A stretch of 64,000 nt of DNA from positions 1 to 64,000 of the forward strand of contig CAYLWO010000014.1 of the NCBI GenBank assembly GCA_964387285.1, given 5' to 3'. The DNA comes from Anaerohabitans sp964387285. Its GTDB lineage: Bacteria > Zhuqueibacterota > Zhuqueibacteria > Residuimicrobiales > Residuimicrobiaceae. The translations under genes were made by a program, and so were the position numbers. How positions within the stretch are numbered: the stretch's first letter is position 1; every line of letters begins with the position of its first letter. The notes beneath the pieces were generated by a model that had not been told where the DNA came from, searched no databases, and was given only the letters and a program-made list of their open reading frames with translations. Of this stretch, positions 1 to 9,076 are shown one piece after another.

Positions 1-120
1 GTAATGATTTTTTTCATACGAACCTCCGTTTTTTTGTAAGCTGCATTTTACCCTGAATACAAAATTCAAAACAGTTGTGGAATTATATGATCAAAAATCT
101 AACCCAGATAAACTGGGATT

Positions 121-153
121 AAATGTCGGACACCTCGAAGGTGTCCGACATTT
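121..153. repeat. perfect 15-bp hairpin palindrome
   Basis: A perfect inverted repeat with 15-base arms around a 3-base CGA loop (left arm AAATGTCGGACACCT). It lies in the 613-base non-coding stretch at the left edge, which otherwise holds only other dispersed repeats (163-320, 308-432, 549-597). It could fold as RNA on either strand. No T-run follows, so it is not a classical terminator. Confidence 0.75.
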
Positions 154-162
154 GGTTCCGGT

Positions 163-320
163 TTATCCGGATTGGGGTATTACTACCATAATTGCCCCAA
201 TAACACAAAAACCGTGTCATTGCGAACGCAGGCACGGTCACAGACAAAGGGGATTATCTGCGCTGGAGTGAAGCAATCCCCTTATACAGCAAGAGGTGTT
301 ATTAGGTGGCCTGCCATTAT
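163..320. repeat. dispersed intergenic repeat, family 'GTCATTGCGAACG', copy 1
   Basis: This block contains GTGTCATTGCGAACG followed by GGATTATCTGCGCTGGAG and TGAAGCAATCCCC. The same ordered blocks recur near 26534-26605 (partial), near 32248-32420 (nearly full, including the flanking ATCCGGATTGG and the following GGCCTGC block) and inverted near 62265-62350. No open reading frame in it looks real. It resembles the short non-autonomous palindromic repeats common in the intergenic DNA of uncultured anaerobes. Confidence 0.7.
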
Positions 321-432
321 CGATTCCAGGAATCACCATCATGCGTCTTGGGCAGGCCGAAGGATCTGTTCGCGTCGCTGTTTTAGCCGCCACGCCGGGA
401 ACAAACGGCGAACAGATGCTTCGCTGCTTTGA
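308..432. repeat. dispersed long stem-loop repeat, family 'GATCTGTTCGC', copy 1
   Basis: Two consecutive hairpins. GGCCTGCC (308-315) pairs with GGCAGGCC (351-358). GATCTGTTCGC near 364 pairs with GCGAACAGAT near 407-418. The whole 125-base block recurs with substitutions at 62581-62702, where both hairpins are preserved. Only its first bases recur at the end of the 32.3-kb repeat. Conservation of pairing in spite of base changes suggests the fold matters. Confidence 0.7.
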
Positions 433-548
433 GCAACTGCAAAGTATAAAGATCAATCTGTTTTGCAGCTCAGCATGACAATTTAAGTTCCAACATTTTT
501 TGATCTTTTTGCGCAAAAAATAAGATTTAACACACTAACCGTTCAATC

Positions 549-597
549 CGTAGCGCAATCCTCCGGATTGCGTCACAAGCCGGAGGCTTGTGCTACG
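549..597. repeat. three-way-junction palindromic repeat, copy 1
   Basis: An outer stem CGTAGC/GCTACG encloses two hairpins, GCAATCC-tcc-GGATTGC and CACAAGCC-gga-GGCTTGTG. A degenerate copy in inverted orientation is at 43460-43508. It lies 17 bases beyond the stop codon of the PorV-like gene, so it could stabilise or end that transcript, although no clear T-run follows. Confidence 0.65.
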
Positions 598-613
598 TGG
601 TTAAAAAATTCAA

Positions 614-1621
614 TCAAAACCCCACTCCCATTGAAAACCGATGCACCGCATCAAACACAGCAAACGCCGAATAGGAATAATCGAACGAAATCTGATTCTC
701 ACCCAAAAGCGCATGCAAACCCACGCCGACGGACCAGGAGGCGATGTCGTGATTGGTCTGATAGCCGCAACGCAAGGCGATCTTGTTCAGCCAACTGTAT
801 TCCATACCCATATATATGCGTTCGGTATAATTGTTAAAATGCACAAAATCCGTGGCCAGAGTCAACGCAGCCTGTTTGGCCGCGTCAACAAGAAAAAAAT
901 CGAACAGATTCACCGCCAGGCCCATGGTAAAGGTAATGGGCAGCTGTTCATCGATCTCTTCCCGTTTAATGTTGGAAGAAAAATTGCGAATGGCCATGGC
1001 AAAGCGAAAACTTTTCAATCCGGTGTAATATTTGACGCCGGCGTCAAAAACCAATTTGGCGGCGTTATTTTGTTTAAGGTCGCCTGCCGACAGGGCTGTG
1101 GAACCGAGATTTTGTCCCACCAGACGCACGTTAGCGGCAATAAAAAATTGCGTGCTGATGGCGCGGCCATAGGTCAGTCCGACAGACCAGGCGCCGACAT
1201 TATCCGCCAAACCCAAATCCTTATATCCTTGCGGATACAGCGCCGATTCGGAAGGATCCAACAAAGCGGTGCTGTAAATATCGCCATAATCCACAGCGAG
1301 AAAACTCAAACCCAGGCTGCCGGCGTTGCCCATATTCCAGGCCGCGGCGCCAGCCATAAAATTTATATCCGCGATCCATTGCGTCGCATACAATTTGACA
1401 TCAAAGCTCTTGTCGTTTTCCACCATGCCGGCGGGATTGTAAAAAATACTTTCGCTGCCGCGCCCAACCGCACAAAACGCTTCCCCCATGGCGCCGGCTT
1501 GCGCGGACACGCCGACCTGCTGAAAATTCATGGTGCTTTGCGCCACCTTATTCAAACCCACCTGACAGAACCCCGGCGCGCTAAAAACCATCAGTACCGG
1601 AAGCCATTTTATATTTTTCAT
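614..1621 (-). CDS. PorV/UPF0164-type outer-membrane beta-barrel protein
   Basis: A 335-residue protein with a signal peptide (MKNIKWLPVLMVFSAPGFCQ). An early Gly-rich stretch (SAQAGAMGEAF) and a FYNPAG motif are typical of the PorV/PorQ/UPF0164 branch of FadL-like barrels. It ends in an aromatic residue, as outer-membrane barrels do. PorV homologues in T9SS organisms shuttle or anchor cargo carrying C-terminal sorting domains. The gene is last in a three-gene minus-strand run behind a T9SS cargo gene (24-base gap) and a TonB receptor, so it may serve as the dedicated surface partner of that cargo. The start is placed at the methionine that opens the signal peptide, not at the upstream in-frame codon (1648), which would add a charged, non-signal N-terminus. 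Confidence 0.75.
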   Translation of the reverse strand: MKNIKWLPVLMVFSAPGFCQVGLNKVAQSTMNFQQVGVSAQAGAMGEAFCAVGRGSESIFYNPAGMVENDKSFDVKLYATQWIADINFMAGAAAWNMGNAGSLGLSFLAVDYGDIYSTALLDPSESALYPQGYKDLGLADNVGAWSVGLTYGRAISTQFFIAANVRLVGQNLGSTALSAGDLKQNNAAKLVFDAGVKYYTGLKSFRFAMAIRNFSSNIKREEIDEQLPITFTMGLAVNLFDFFLVDAAKQAALTLATDFVHFNNYTERIYMGMEYSWLNKIALRCGYQTNHDIASWSVGVGLHALLGENQISFDYSYSAFAVFDAVHRFSMGVGF

Positions 1622-1644
1622 GAAATCATTCTCCTTTATCCGCA

Positions 1645-3774
1645 TCACCGGACCACCATAAATTTTTGAAAAGCGGTTTCACCGTTCGGTTTTTCAAACA
1701 CCACAATGTAAACGCCGCTGCTGATCACCTGTTGGTTGCGGGTGATCATGTTCCAAAACTCATAGCCCGCACTGACCGGACTGTCATGCAGAATAGTCTG
1801 TACCAAATCGCCGCTTTCCGTATAAATCTTGATGGTCACCTGACCGGGCAAATTGTAAAACTGGATGCCGCGCTGATCGGTCCAGCCCTGTTTGGCCAGC
1901 AGCGGATCGTTGATATTGTAAGGATTGGGCACGATGCGAATTTTGGTCAAATCGTCCTGCGACGAGCGCGGTGGATTGATCCAATAAATGTTGGGCTCCA
2001 ATAAACGGCTGCTGTACATGATCTTGCCGCGCGATAACGGATCAGCGTTCAGGTCGCCGGCCGCAATGCGCGCTTTGGATTGCACATAATAATAGTACTG
2101 CGCGCCGAAGAGAACGTCTTTATCAACATACAAATGCTCGGCCGCTTTGTCGTTTGCATCAGACGAATAAACCTGCCGATAAAAAACCGTGTCCATGTTG
2201 GAGAGCCGGCGCATGATGCGATAGCCGGCAAAATCGGCACGCGCTTCTGCCTCTGTACCAACCCACTTGATCTCGACACCGGTGCCCAGGCCGGTAACTA
2301 CCACGCTGAACGGCGGCGGCGGCGCTTGCGGAATTTTATATTGATGATCGAAATTCCATTTGGCGCGCCAGGCGCTTTTCATCATCGAATCAATGCCGGT
2401 GCTGAGCCAGCGATCCTTGCGCAAATCCATTTCAGTAGCATCCAGCGGATAGACAAAATTACTCGGAAAAAAACCGGTGCGGCTGTTGGGCAGGCCCGGC
2501 GGATCCTGCAAAGAGCCGTTCGACCATTTCTTACCTACGGCTTGCGCAGTTTCTGCACTGAGACCTGAATAACCGGAAGCAAAAACGATGCGCAGTTTTT
2601 GTCCCGGTTTGAACAGATAGGGACCAAAGGTGCTGTACATTTTCGAATTGTTGCCCTGATGCGTTCCGGCCGGATGAGCCGCATAATCGGCATTAGCCTG
2701 TTCATCGGTGTTGCCGGCATGATGGGTGCCGGGCCAGGTTTGGCCGCTCATGGGAAAAAAGTCGGCATAAGCGCCGCGCACAGCCCAGAAATTCTTATCG
2801 CCATATTCATCACCTTGCGTGTCATAGGGAAAGAGATTGCCTTTGCCCATATAGGTTATAGCCGGCTGCAGGAAATCATCGCGATCCTCGGCAGAAAGCT
2901 CAAAGGGCCGCTCCGAGGCATGCAGGATCGAGTACCAAATGAATTTTTGATTGATCAACCGGCCGCCTTGTGTCGAAACCGGCGCGCCCATGTTGTCGCC
3001 GGCCACCAACGGATCGTCGGCGCTATATTCGTAAAACACACGCAAACTGTCACCCACACGGCCGCCGTAATAATGCTGCCAGGTGGTGGCGGTGTTGAAA
3101 CGCTCGCCTGTGGCCGGCGTCGGATTGGACCCGTTGGAGCGATAGGTGTTGGCGCCGTTGGATTCGACGTTAATGTAAAAGTCATGCAAGGTATCGCCGC
3201 TTACGTTGGTAAATTCGACATCCAGAATCAGATAATCGTCGTTAAAGGTTTGACTCCAGGCCATGATTTTGCGTTTGATTTGTACGCCCAAAATATTTTC
3301 CGACGTCACCTGTGTGATTTGATCATAGGTGCCGTCGGTAAACTTTTCAGGATCGTACACGCCGAACAGTTCCAGATTCACCTGCTGAAAATTGATATTC
3401 TGTTGCGTGTACGGATAACGCACATAATTGGTCAACCGTTCGACGACCTTGCCTTTGGGTAAAAATTCATTAAGCGGACCATAAATCGCCACCGCGTGCA
3501 ACGTATCGATGGGATCAATCCAATTGGTCGCGGCCAGGCGAAAACCGGCGCCGGCCCATAAATCCTGTTCCTGACCGCGCACGCCGATAATATCCATATC
3601 GTTCGGGAAAAAACCGGCACGATATTCGAAATTGCCCTTGTCGCCGTTGGCGGTCACCCCGGCCCAAACGCGGTTTATTTTAACAAGCGCGGTTTCCAAC
3701 TCGGGCTGCTTTTGAGCATAGACCGGGGAAAACAGCAACAAAAAAGCGGCAATGAAACGCCAATTTCTACTCAT
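1645..3774 (-). CDS. secreted protein with C-terminal T9SS sorting domain
   Basis: A 709-residue exported protein. The signal peptide is MSRNWRFIAAFLLLFSPVYA. A large middle region has no family I recognise. A fibronectin type III-like stretch follows (near VVVTGLGTGVEIKWVGTEAEA), and then the T9SS domain, with its PNPYN motif and GVYIVVF tail ending in Arg. The start is set by AAAAAGGGAG eight bases upstream of the ATG at 3774. The in-frame extension to 3927 has no ribosome site and would bury the signal peptide. It sits between a TonB receptor (34 bases upstream) and a PorV-like barrel, which suggests surface display with co-transcribed outer-membrane partners. Substrate unknown. Confidence 0.8.
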   Translation of the reverse strand: MSRNWRFIAAFLLLFSPVYAQKQPELETALVKINRVWAGVTANGDKGNFEYRAGFFPNDMDIIGVRGQEQDLWAGAGFRLAATNWIDPIDTLHAVAIYGPLNEFLPKGKVVERLTNYVRYPYTQQNINFQQVNLELFGVYDPEKFTDGTYDQITQVTSENILGVQIKRKIMAWSQTFNDDYLILDVEFTNVSGDTLHDFYINVESNGANTYRSNGSNPTPATGERFNTATTWQHYYGGRVGDSLRVFYEYSADDPLVAGDNMGAPVSTQGGRLINQKFIWYSILHASERPFELSAEDRDDFLQPAITYMGKGNLFPYDTQGDEYGDKNFWAVRGAYADFFPMSGQTWPGTHHAGNTDEQANADYAAHPAGTHQGNNSKMYSTFGPYLFKPGQKLRIVFASGYSGLSAETAQAVGKKWSNGSLQDPPGLPNSRTGFFPSNFVYPLDATEMDLRKDRWLSTGIDSMMKSAWRAKWNFDHQYKIPQAPPPPFSVVVTGLGTGVEIKWVGTEAEARADFAGYRIMRRLSNMDTVFYRQVYSSDANDKAAEHLYVDKDVLFGAQYYYYVQSKARIAAGDLNADPLSRGKIMYSSRLLEPNIYWINPPRSSQDDLTKIRIVPNPYNINDPLLAKQGWTDQRGIQFYNLPGQVTIKIYTESGDLVQTILHDSPVSAGYEFWNMITRNQQVISSGVYIVVFEKPNGETAFQKFMVVR

Positions 3775-3808
3775 GCAACACTCCCTTTTTTCAAAACAGA
3801 GCGAGTGG

Positions 3809-6800
3809 TTAAAAACTGAACCGTAATCCAAACCAGATATCCCGCGGCTGGCCGTAGAGCCAGAAGGGATAGTTGGGATCATTGATGTACGGCTTGTCTG
3901 CAGAACGCATATCGCCGACTTTATCATTTCCGGCTATGAAATTACCCGGATTCTTTTCGCGCAACAGATCAAATTCGGGAGAGTCATACATCGGCAGACG
4001 CAAAGAAGAAAAATATTTGTACTCATCGTTGGTGGTCTCGTCAAAACACCAGCCCTTGGAAAGAAGATTCACCTTAAAATTGAATACATTGCTGATGTCC
4101 AGATAGGCCATGGTCACGATGCCGAACACCTTGACCGTTTTGGCAATTTTAAGATCAACCATATAGTAATTGGGCCAGCGCATGTTGGAAGAGAGATGCA
4201 GCTTGTCCAACGGATTCCAGGTGAAAGCGCTGCCTCTGCGCCAATCGGTAAAAAGCGTGATGTTCCAGTCGCTCAACGGCTTCAAGCCCAACAGACGCGG
4301 GCCCCAATTCCGCGGCGAGTGCACCGTGATGTTGGCGTTTATCCGGGGTATGGGCAACGAGCGTGTTTCCTGGCCTTCATACAAGCCCTCCTGATCATTG
4401 CCGATGGTGACGTCGGTGATCAGGTCGCGTCCGGTTAAGCCGGATTTCTTTAACATGTAATTGAGATTGATCCAGCCGTTCAACCAGCCGCCGTCGTTTT
4501 TACTGAGATTGATTTCAAAACCCTGAATGTCCTCGTACTCGTTATTGGCCCAGGCGTCGTAATTGACATTGCCGGTGGCATTGGTGTAGGTCACTTCGCC
4601 GTGCTGGCCGGTTACGTCCTTGGCATAGCCGGAAATTTGCACGATATAACCGCTGAAAAAATTCCAGGCCATGCCCAACTCGTACGAGATGGTGCGCGGC
4701 GGCGCCAAATTGGGATTGGACATGTCGTACAGTCCGTTTTTAGTATAGCGATAGCGGTAAAGATACATGGTGTAATACGGCGGATTGGAACGGAAATGAC
4801 CATAGTTAAAATAAAACTTGCTGCGATCGGACACCGGGAACGAAACGCCGATGCGCGGACTGACGGTGGCGTGATTTTTTATCGGCTGTAAAAAGCCCGG
4901 ATGGGTCTTGTCATATTCCACCCATTTGTCCCAGATGTAAGAACGGCCCTGCATGAGATAATTAAAGAGCACGGAATCTTCCGCAAACGTTTGCGGAATA
5001 AAAGCGTCGGTAGCAAAAGCATCGCCGGTCGGCCATTTACCGCCGCCGCCGTAATAATAATCGAAACGCAGACCCAAATTCGCGATCAGCGAGGCAAAGC
5101 TGACTTGATCCTGTACATAGAGACCGGTCTGACTCGGCGTGCGATGATAGTTGAATTCATAGGCATTGTAATAATTTTCATTCCACTTTTGCCAGAGTTT
5201 GTGGTCCAGATCGATATAGTTGTATTCGATTCCCGCCTTTAGATAGTGATGGACATTAGCCTGAGCGGCTAAATCAAACTTGGCGCGATATTGACCCACC
5301 TTGATGTTATCGTAAAGATCACCTTCTTTACGGCGATAACGCCGGGCTATGCCGGGCAAGGCGTCATAACTAGGATACGTGTAACTAAAATCTTCGAAGG
5401 TTACTTTATTCGTGCCGTACTGCATTTTTCCATAGGGCATCTCAGTCACCGGGAACGGTCCAAACCGGGTGAGCACGGTCTGATCGCGATTGTCGCCGGT
5501 GGGCGTGTGATCTTTAATGTTTAATGCACTCAGACTCGCTTCCCAAAACACGCGGTTGCTGAGCACATGATTGACCGTCACACCGGTCATGAGAGTCGTT
5601 TGATCCAATATGGGAAAAAATGGCACATCGTACCAGTATTCCGGATTTTCAGCCTGATACTTTATGTTATTGATGGGCATAAAGCCGCCGTCGCGACTGG
5701 CATCCGGAAAATCACCAAAGGTCGGGCGAATGGGACTGATGCCAATCTGGCGTTTGTGCAGCCCGTTAAAGGTGACGGACAAATTGTCCCGCACCTGACT
5801 TTTAATGGTGACAAAGGTGGTATAGAGTTCCTGTGTGGAACGCACCAGCGGCATGACATAATGTTGTTCTTTGGCGTTGTGCGAAAGATAAAATGTGGCG
5901 TTGCCCAGATATTGGCCTAGCAGGGGCAACGGACCGCCAAAACCGCCGTCAATATTCCAATCCCAGCCCTCTTCCTGCCTATGATGATCAGCGAACAATT
6001 TTCTGTGTTCATCGCTCACCGTATAGCCCAATTGGGCCAAGCCCTCATAATCGGGAACAGCCATATGCATCCAGCAACCCAATAAATAATAATCCAGCGG
6101 CGTTGCCTGCTGATCGGGCGTTTTACTTTTATTAAAATTGGTCGTAGCAATGTTCCAGCCGGAAAAGCGCGGATATTGTTCACGATAATAGGCATTGTCC
6201 TTCCAGGCCTCTTCCGTGCCGACAAAAGCGACCTCCGGATCGAGAAAAGAACGCAGGGCTGCGCTCTTGGCGTCATAAAAAGAATCGCCGAAGCGGCGCA
6301 TATGCGACTGATCGCGGGACAAACTCAATGTACCGTGATATCGGTTTTTGGCGCCGGACTTGGTGGTGACGTTGATCAGGCCGGAACGAAAATTGCCATA
6401 TTCCGCATTGTAACCGCCTGACATGAGCGACACCTGTTCGATAGCGCTGAGCGGAATGGCCGTTTCGGCATTGCCTGCCGCAGAATTCACGTAGGAGAGA
6501 CCGTTGACCATCATGCCGGTCTGATCCGCTGAACCGCCGCGAATGGAGAGATAGCCGTTGTCTTCGGAAACACCGGGCAGTTTGGTGAGAAAGGCGTTGA
6601 TCTCGCGAATACCGGCTGCATCCTGCAACTGCACATTGTCCACCACCATCTGCGTGTTGGAAACCTCCAAATGCAATTCATCGGCCTTGGCGCGCACCAC
6701 CACTTCACCGGCCTGCAGCGTCGCCTGTTGCAGTTTAAAATCAACCCTGGACACGCGGTCTGCTGAAACCATCACCTCCGTGATGGTTTGCGTCGCATAG

Positions 6801-7060
6801 CCCATAATGGAAGCGCGCACCGCTACCTTGCCGACCGGTACATTGATAATGACATATTCGCCGTTTACGTTGGCCACCGCGCCGAGACTGGTGTTCTCGA
6901 TCAGCACATTGGCGCCGGGCAAAGGCTCATTGCTGACCGCATCCAAAACCTGGCCGCCGACGCGGCTGCGCGATTGCGCGTTCAAGTCGGCTGTATGAAG
7001 CAGGAATCCGAAAAAAATAAGCGCGAAAATCGGATTCGGGAAAATTTTTTTAAATGGCAT
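3809..7060 (-). CDS. TonB-dependent outer-membrane receptor
   Basis: A 1083-residue receptor. Domains in order are a signal peptide (to about residue 29), a carboxypeptidase-regulatory-like beta-sandwich (about 32-115, with VLDAVSNEPLPGANV and GYATQT), a plug (SIRGGSADQTGMMVNG, then SGGYNAEYG and NVTTKSG) and a 22-strand-type barrel ending in Phe. The length and fold fit FCB TonB receptors, but there is no SusD partner, so it is not a classical SusCD pair. AGGAG sits before the ATG at 7060, and the upstream codon at 7117 lacks one. It probably imports an oligosaccharide, peptide or chelate, with energy from TonB-ExbBD encoded elsewhere. It leads the operon that continues with the T9SS cargo and PorV-like genes. 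Confidence 0.88.
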   Translation of the reverse strand: MPFKKIFPNPIFALIFFGFLLHTADLNAQSRSRVGGQVLDAVSNEPLPGANVLIENTSLGAVANVNGEYVIINVPVGKVAVRASIMGYATQTITEVMVSADRVSRVDFKLQQATLQAGEVVVRAKADELHLEVSNTQMVVDNVQLQDAAGIREINAFLTKLPGVSEDNGYLSIRGGSADQTGMMVNGLSYVNSAAGNAETAIPLSAIEQVSLMSGGYNAEYGNFRSGLINVTTKSGAKNRYHGTLSLSRDQSHMRRFGDSFYDAKSAALRSFLDPEVAFVGTEEAWKDNAYYREQYPRFSGWNIATTNFNKSKTPDQQATPLDYYLLGCWMHMAVPDYEGLAQLGYTVSDEHRKLFADHHRQEEGWDWNIDGGFGGPLPLLGQYLGNATFYLSHNAKEQHYVMPLVRSTQELYTTFVTIKSQVRDNLSVTFNGLHKRQIGISPIRPTFGDFPDASRDGGFMPINNIKYQAENPEYWYDVPFFPILDQTTLMTGVTVNHVLSNRVFWEASLSALNIKDHTPTGDNRDQTVLTRFGPFPVTEMPYGKMQYGTNKVTFEDFSYTYPSYDALPGIARRYRRKEGDLYDNIKVGQYRAKFDLAAQANVHHYLKAGIEYNYIDLDHKLWQKWNENYYNAYEFNYHRTPSQTGLYVQDQVSFASLIANLGLRFDYYYGGGGKWPTGDAFATDAFIPQTFAEDSVLFNYLMQGRSYIWDKWVEYDKTHPGFLQPIKNHATVSPRIGVSFPVSDRSKFYFNYGHFRSNPPYYTMYLYRYRYTKNGLYDMSNPNLAPPRTISYELGMAWNFFSGYIVQISGYAKDVTGQHGEVTYTNATGNVNYDAWANNEYEDIQGFEINLSKNDGGWLNGWINLNYMLKKSGLTGRDLITDVTIGNDQEGLYEGQETRSLPIPRINANITVHSPRNWGPRLLGLKPLSDWNITLFTDWRRGSAFTWNPLDKLHLSSNMRWPNYYMVDLKIAKTVKVFGIVTMAYLDISNVFNFKVNLLSKGWCFDETTNDEYKYFSSLRLPMYDSPEFDLLREKNPGNFIAGNDKVGDMRSADKPYINDPNYPFWLYGQPRDIWFGLRFSF

Positions 7061-7134
7061 AACCACTCCTGTGTTAATCCTGGTCGTCTTGACAGGACGA
7101 CCGGCCTGGTTATACATTTTTATTTTCTTCTCGC

Positions 7135-7227
7135 AACAGCACCCTTGCGAAGGTTACCTCCCTAAGGACATCAGGGCGAAAAACTTTCATGTTGCACAGC
7201 GGGGAGAACCTTCGCAAGGGTGCTGTT
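7135..7227. repeat. inverted repeat, family 'CCTTGCGAAGG', copy 1
   Basis: Two perfect 21-base arms (7135-7155 and 7207-7227, core ACCCTTGCGAAGGTT) flank a 51-base spacer, between the pectate lyase stop and the TonB gene. The same core pairs up in short form near 19638, 49622 and 62200, and degenerately near 63898. A second small hairpin (GGTCGT...ACGACC, 7082-7102) lies between it and the TonB ribosome site. Confidence 0.75.
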
Positions 7228-7242
7228 CGGTAAAAAAACATG

Positions 7243-8910
7243 CTAACGCACCAGCTGCATTTTAATCACCTGTCTACGCTTCTGATAATACGCTTCGCAA
7301 ATATATATCCCGGATGCAGCCGGTTTGGCCTGTCCATTTAAACCATCCCAGGCAATATGATGCAGACCAGCCGCTAGCCAGCCCTTTACCAATTGCTTCA
7401 GCGCACGACCGGTCACATCATATACCACTACCTCTGTTTGCCCGGGCGAAGGCAAAGTAAAAGAAACAGTGGTAACAGTATTAAAAGGATTGGGAAAATT
7501 TTGATTCAGGGAATAGGTCGACGGTCTGGTTAGCGGCAAAAAATCAACAGCGGCCGCAGCACCAGTCAAACTGTTTAAATAAACCTCAACCATGGTATAG
7601 CCATCTTCCGTCAAACTATTACGATCGCTTTTATCGTTTGGGTTCAGTCCATGTTCCAGTTCCCATTCGTCCGGCATGGCGTCATGATCGCCGTCCTCTG
7701 GCGGCGTTACCGACGAGAGCTCCGGCCAACCGCCCACATCGCGTTGCGAATCGATGATGCCGCGCACCAAGCTGGTATCGGAAATGCCCTGCAGCGCTTC
7801 ATAGCCATGGCCATCAAACGTGGCCACGCCGTTTTGCACGTCATAAATGATACGGCTGTCCACAGCATCGCGACGCGGAAATGCGGCGCCGGCGTTGTCC
7901 AGTACCAGGTAATAAGCCTGCTCTGCTGTTTGTTGCGTTATCGGAATGAAGGGATGTGGCGTAGTGATCCGCGAAATCGATGCAGAAGCAAAACTGCCCT
8001 GCACGCCGCCGGCCCAATTATTGGCTGTAATAGTCGGCGAACCGGAAACATAGTTGTCTTCAATGTACCACTTGCCATTGGCATTGGAAGGTTGCACAAT
8101 GCGATAGCGCACGCCGCTTTTGGTTGCCGGGCCGGACTTGTAATAGTTCGCCACCATATTGATCGTGCCGCCTTCACCGCCATAGGCGCTGTTGAATCCC
8201 CAATTATAGATCACGTTGTTGCGAAAATCGACGTTTTCACACGCACTGGTTTCGCCGCCGCTGAAACGCGGCGTGCGGCTGGAGTGATGCGCGATCAGAT
8301 TGTGATGAAAGCTGGCGTTGCGTCCGCCCCAGATGCCGCCGTACCCATGTGCGCCTTTAGAGTGGTTGGAAAGATAGAGACTTTCAGAGATGATGCACCA
8401 TTGCACCGTCAGACTGTCATTGCCGTAAAAGGACATGGCCTCATCCACACTCCAACTGGCCGAACAGTGGTCGATAATAATGTTCTTTCGGTACCGGCCC
8501 CAGATGGCGTCAGTCTCTACTCCGGTCTCATCGCCGAGGCGAAAACGAAGATAGCGCAGGATGACCTCGTTGGCATTGACCACCACCTGGCGGTCGCGCA
8601 GACAAATGCCGTCGCCGGGTGCGGTTTGTCCGGCGATGGTGATATAGGGGAATCTGATGTTCAAATCGGAGAGCAATTGAATGGTGCCGGACACGCGGAA
8701 CACAACGATACGCGGGCCATAGGTGTCGACAGCGGCACGCAGAGAGCCCGGGCCGCTGTCGTTGAGATTGGTCACCTCAATGATGACGCCGCCACGGCCG
8801 CCTTTGGTAAACTGGCCGGCTCCTTCAGCGCCGGGAAATGCCGGTATCTGCGCCAGGCAGGCAACGGCACCGAACAATAATAACAAAACGATATGACTTT
8901 TTTTTCTCAT
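7243..8910 (-). CDS. secreted pectate lyase (PL1-type beta-helix) with T9SS domain
   Basis: A 555-residue protein predicted to cleave polygalacturonate by beta-elimination outside the cell. After a signal peptide (MRKKSHIVLLLLFGAVACLA) comes FPGAEGAGQFTKGGRGG, the usual start of bacterial PL1 lyases. The core motifs IIDHCSASWSVDEAMS (about 146-161) and HHNLIAHHSSRTPR, with its catalytic-type Arg, are present. A calcium-binding thrombospondin-3/dockerin-like segment (EDGDHDAMPDEWELEHGLNPND) follows, and then a T9SS domain with QNFPNPFN ending in QLVR. It is the clearest sign that this locus attacks pectin. The next gene upstream is another beta-helix protein. Confidence 0.9.
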   Translation of the reverse strand: MRKKSHIVLLLLFGAVACLAQIPAFPGAEGAGQFTKGGRGGVIIEVTNLNDSGPGSLRAAVDTYGPRIVVFRVSGTIQLLSDLNIRFPYITIAGQTAPGDGICLRDRQVVVNANEVILRYLRFRLGDETGVETDAIWGRYRKNIIIDHCSASWSVDEAMSFYGNDSLTVQWCIISESLYLSNHSKGAHGYGGIWGGRNASFHHNLIAHHSSRTPRFSGGETSACENVDFRNNVIYNWGFNSAYGGEGGTINMVANYYKSGPATKSGVRYRIVQPSNANGKWYIEDNYVSGSPTITANNWAGGVQGSFASASISRITTPHPFIPITQQTAEQAYYLVLDNAGAAFPRRDAVDSRIIYDVQNGVATFDGHGYEALQGISDTSLVRGIIDSQRDVGGWPELSSVTPPEDGDHDAMPDEWELEHGLNPNDKSDRNSLTEDGYTMVEVYLNSLTGAAAAVDFLPLTRPSTYSLNQNFPNPFNTVTTVSFTLPSPGQTEVVVYDVTGRALKQLVKGWLAAGLHHIAWDGLNGQAKPAASGIYICEAYYQKRRQVIKMQLVR

Positions 8911-8932
8911 GACACCTCATGTTCATGCATGT

Positions 8933-9067
8933 GGGTGTCTAAAGTCCGCTTCTTTTTGATGTCTTGAAAAGATTGAAAATTCCAACAGCGAAAAGATTTT
9001 GCAAATGTCACCTGTATGTAGTACCGGCTTAAGCCGGTACCTACATGCAAGACTTTTTGGACACCCT
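8933..9067. repeat. nested inverted repeat between the two beta-helix genes
   Basis: Outer arms GGGTGTCTAAAGTC (near 8933) and GACTTTTTGGACACCC (near 9051) pair. Inside lies a perfect 20-base palindrome GTACCGGCTTAAGCCGGTAC (9021-9040), flanked by ATGTAG/CTACAT arms. The 'TTTTTGGACA' end resembles the ends of the repeats near 32457 and 42470, so this may be a relative of that family. It could also act as a bidirectional transcript end. Confidence 0.6.
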
Positions 9068-9076
9068 GGATCGGCG

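Noticed and set aside
238..516. Small frames in the left-edge gap (77-271, 172-432, 238-516)
   Set aside because: They coincide with palindromic repeats that recur elsewhere in other frames, so they are not genes.
641..1669. Long plus-strand frame (342 codons) opposite the PorV-like gene
   Set aside because: It is a shadow frame. The minus strand encodes a coherent signal peptide and barrel; the plus frame has no recognisable domain or ribosome site.
7651..8880. 409-codon plus-strand frame opposite the pectate lyase
   Set aside because: The minus-strand frame contains the PL1 active-site motifs and T9SS tail; the opposite frame is incidental.
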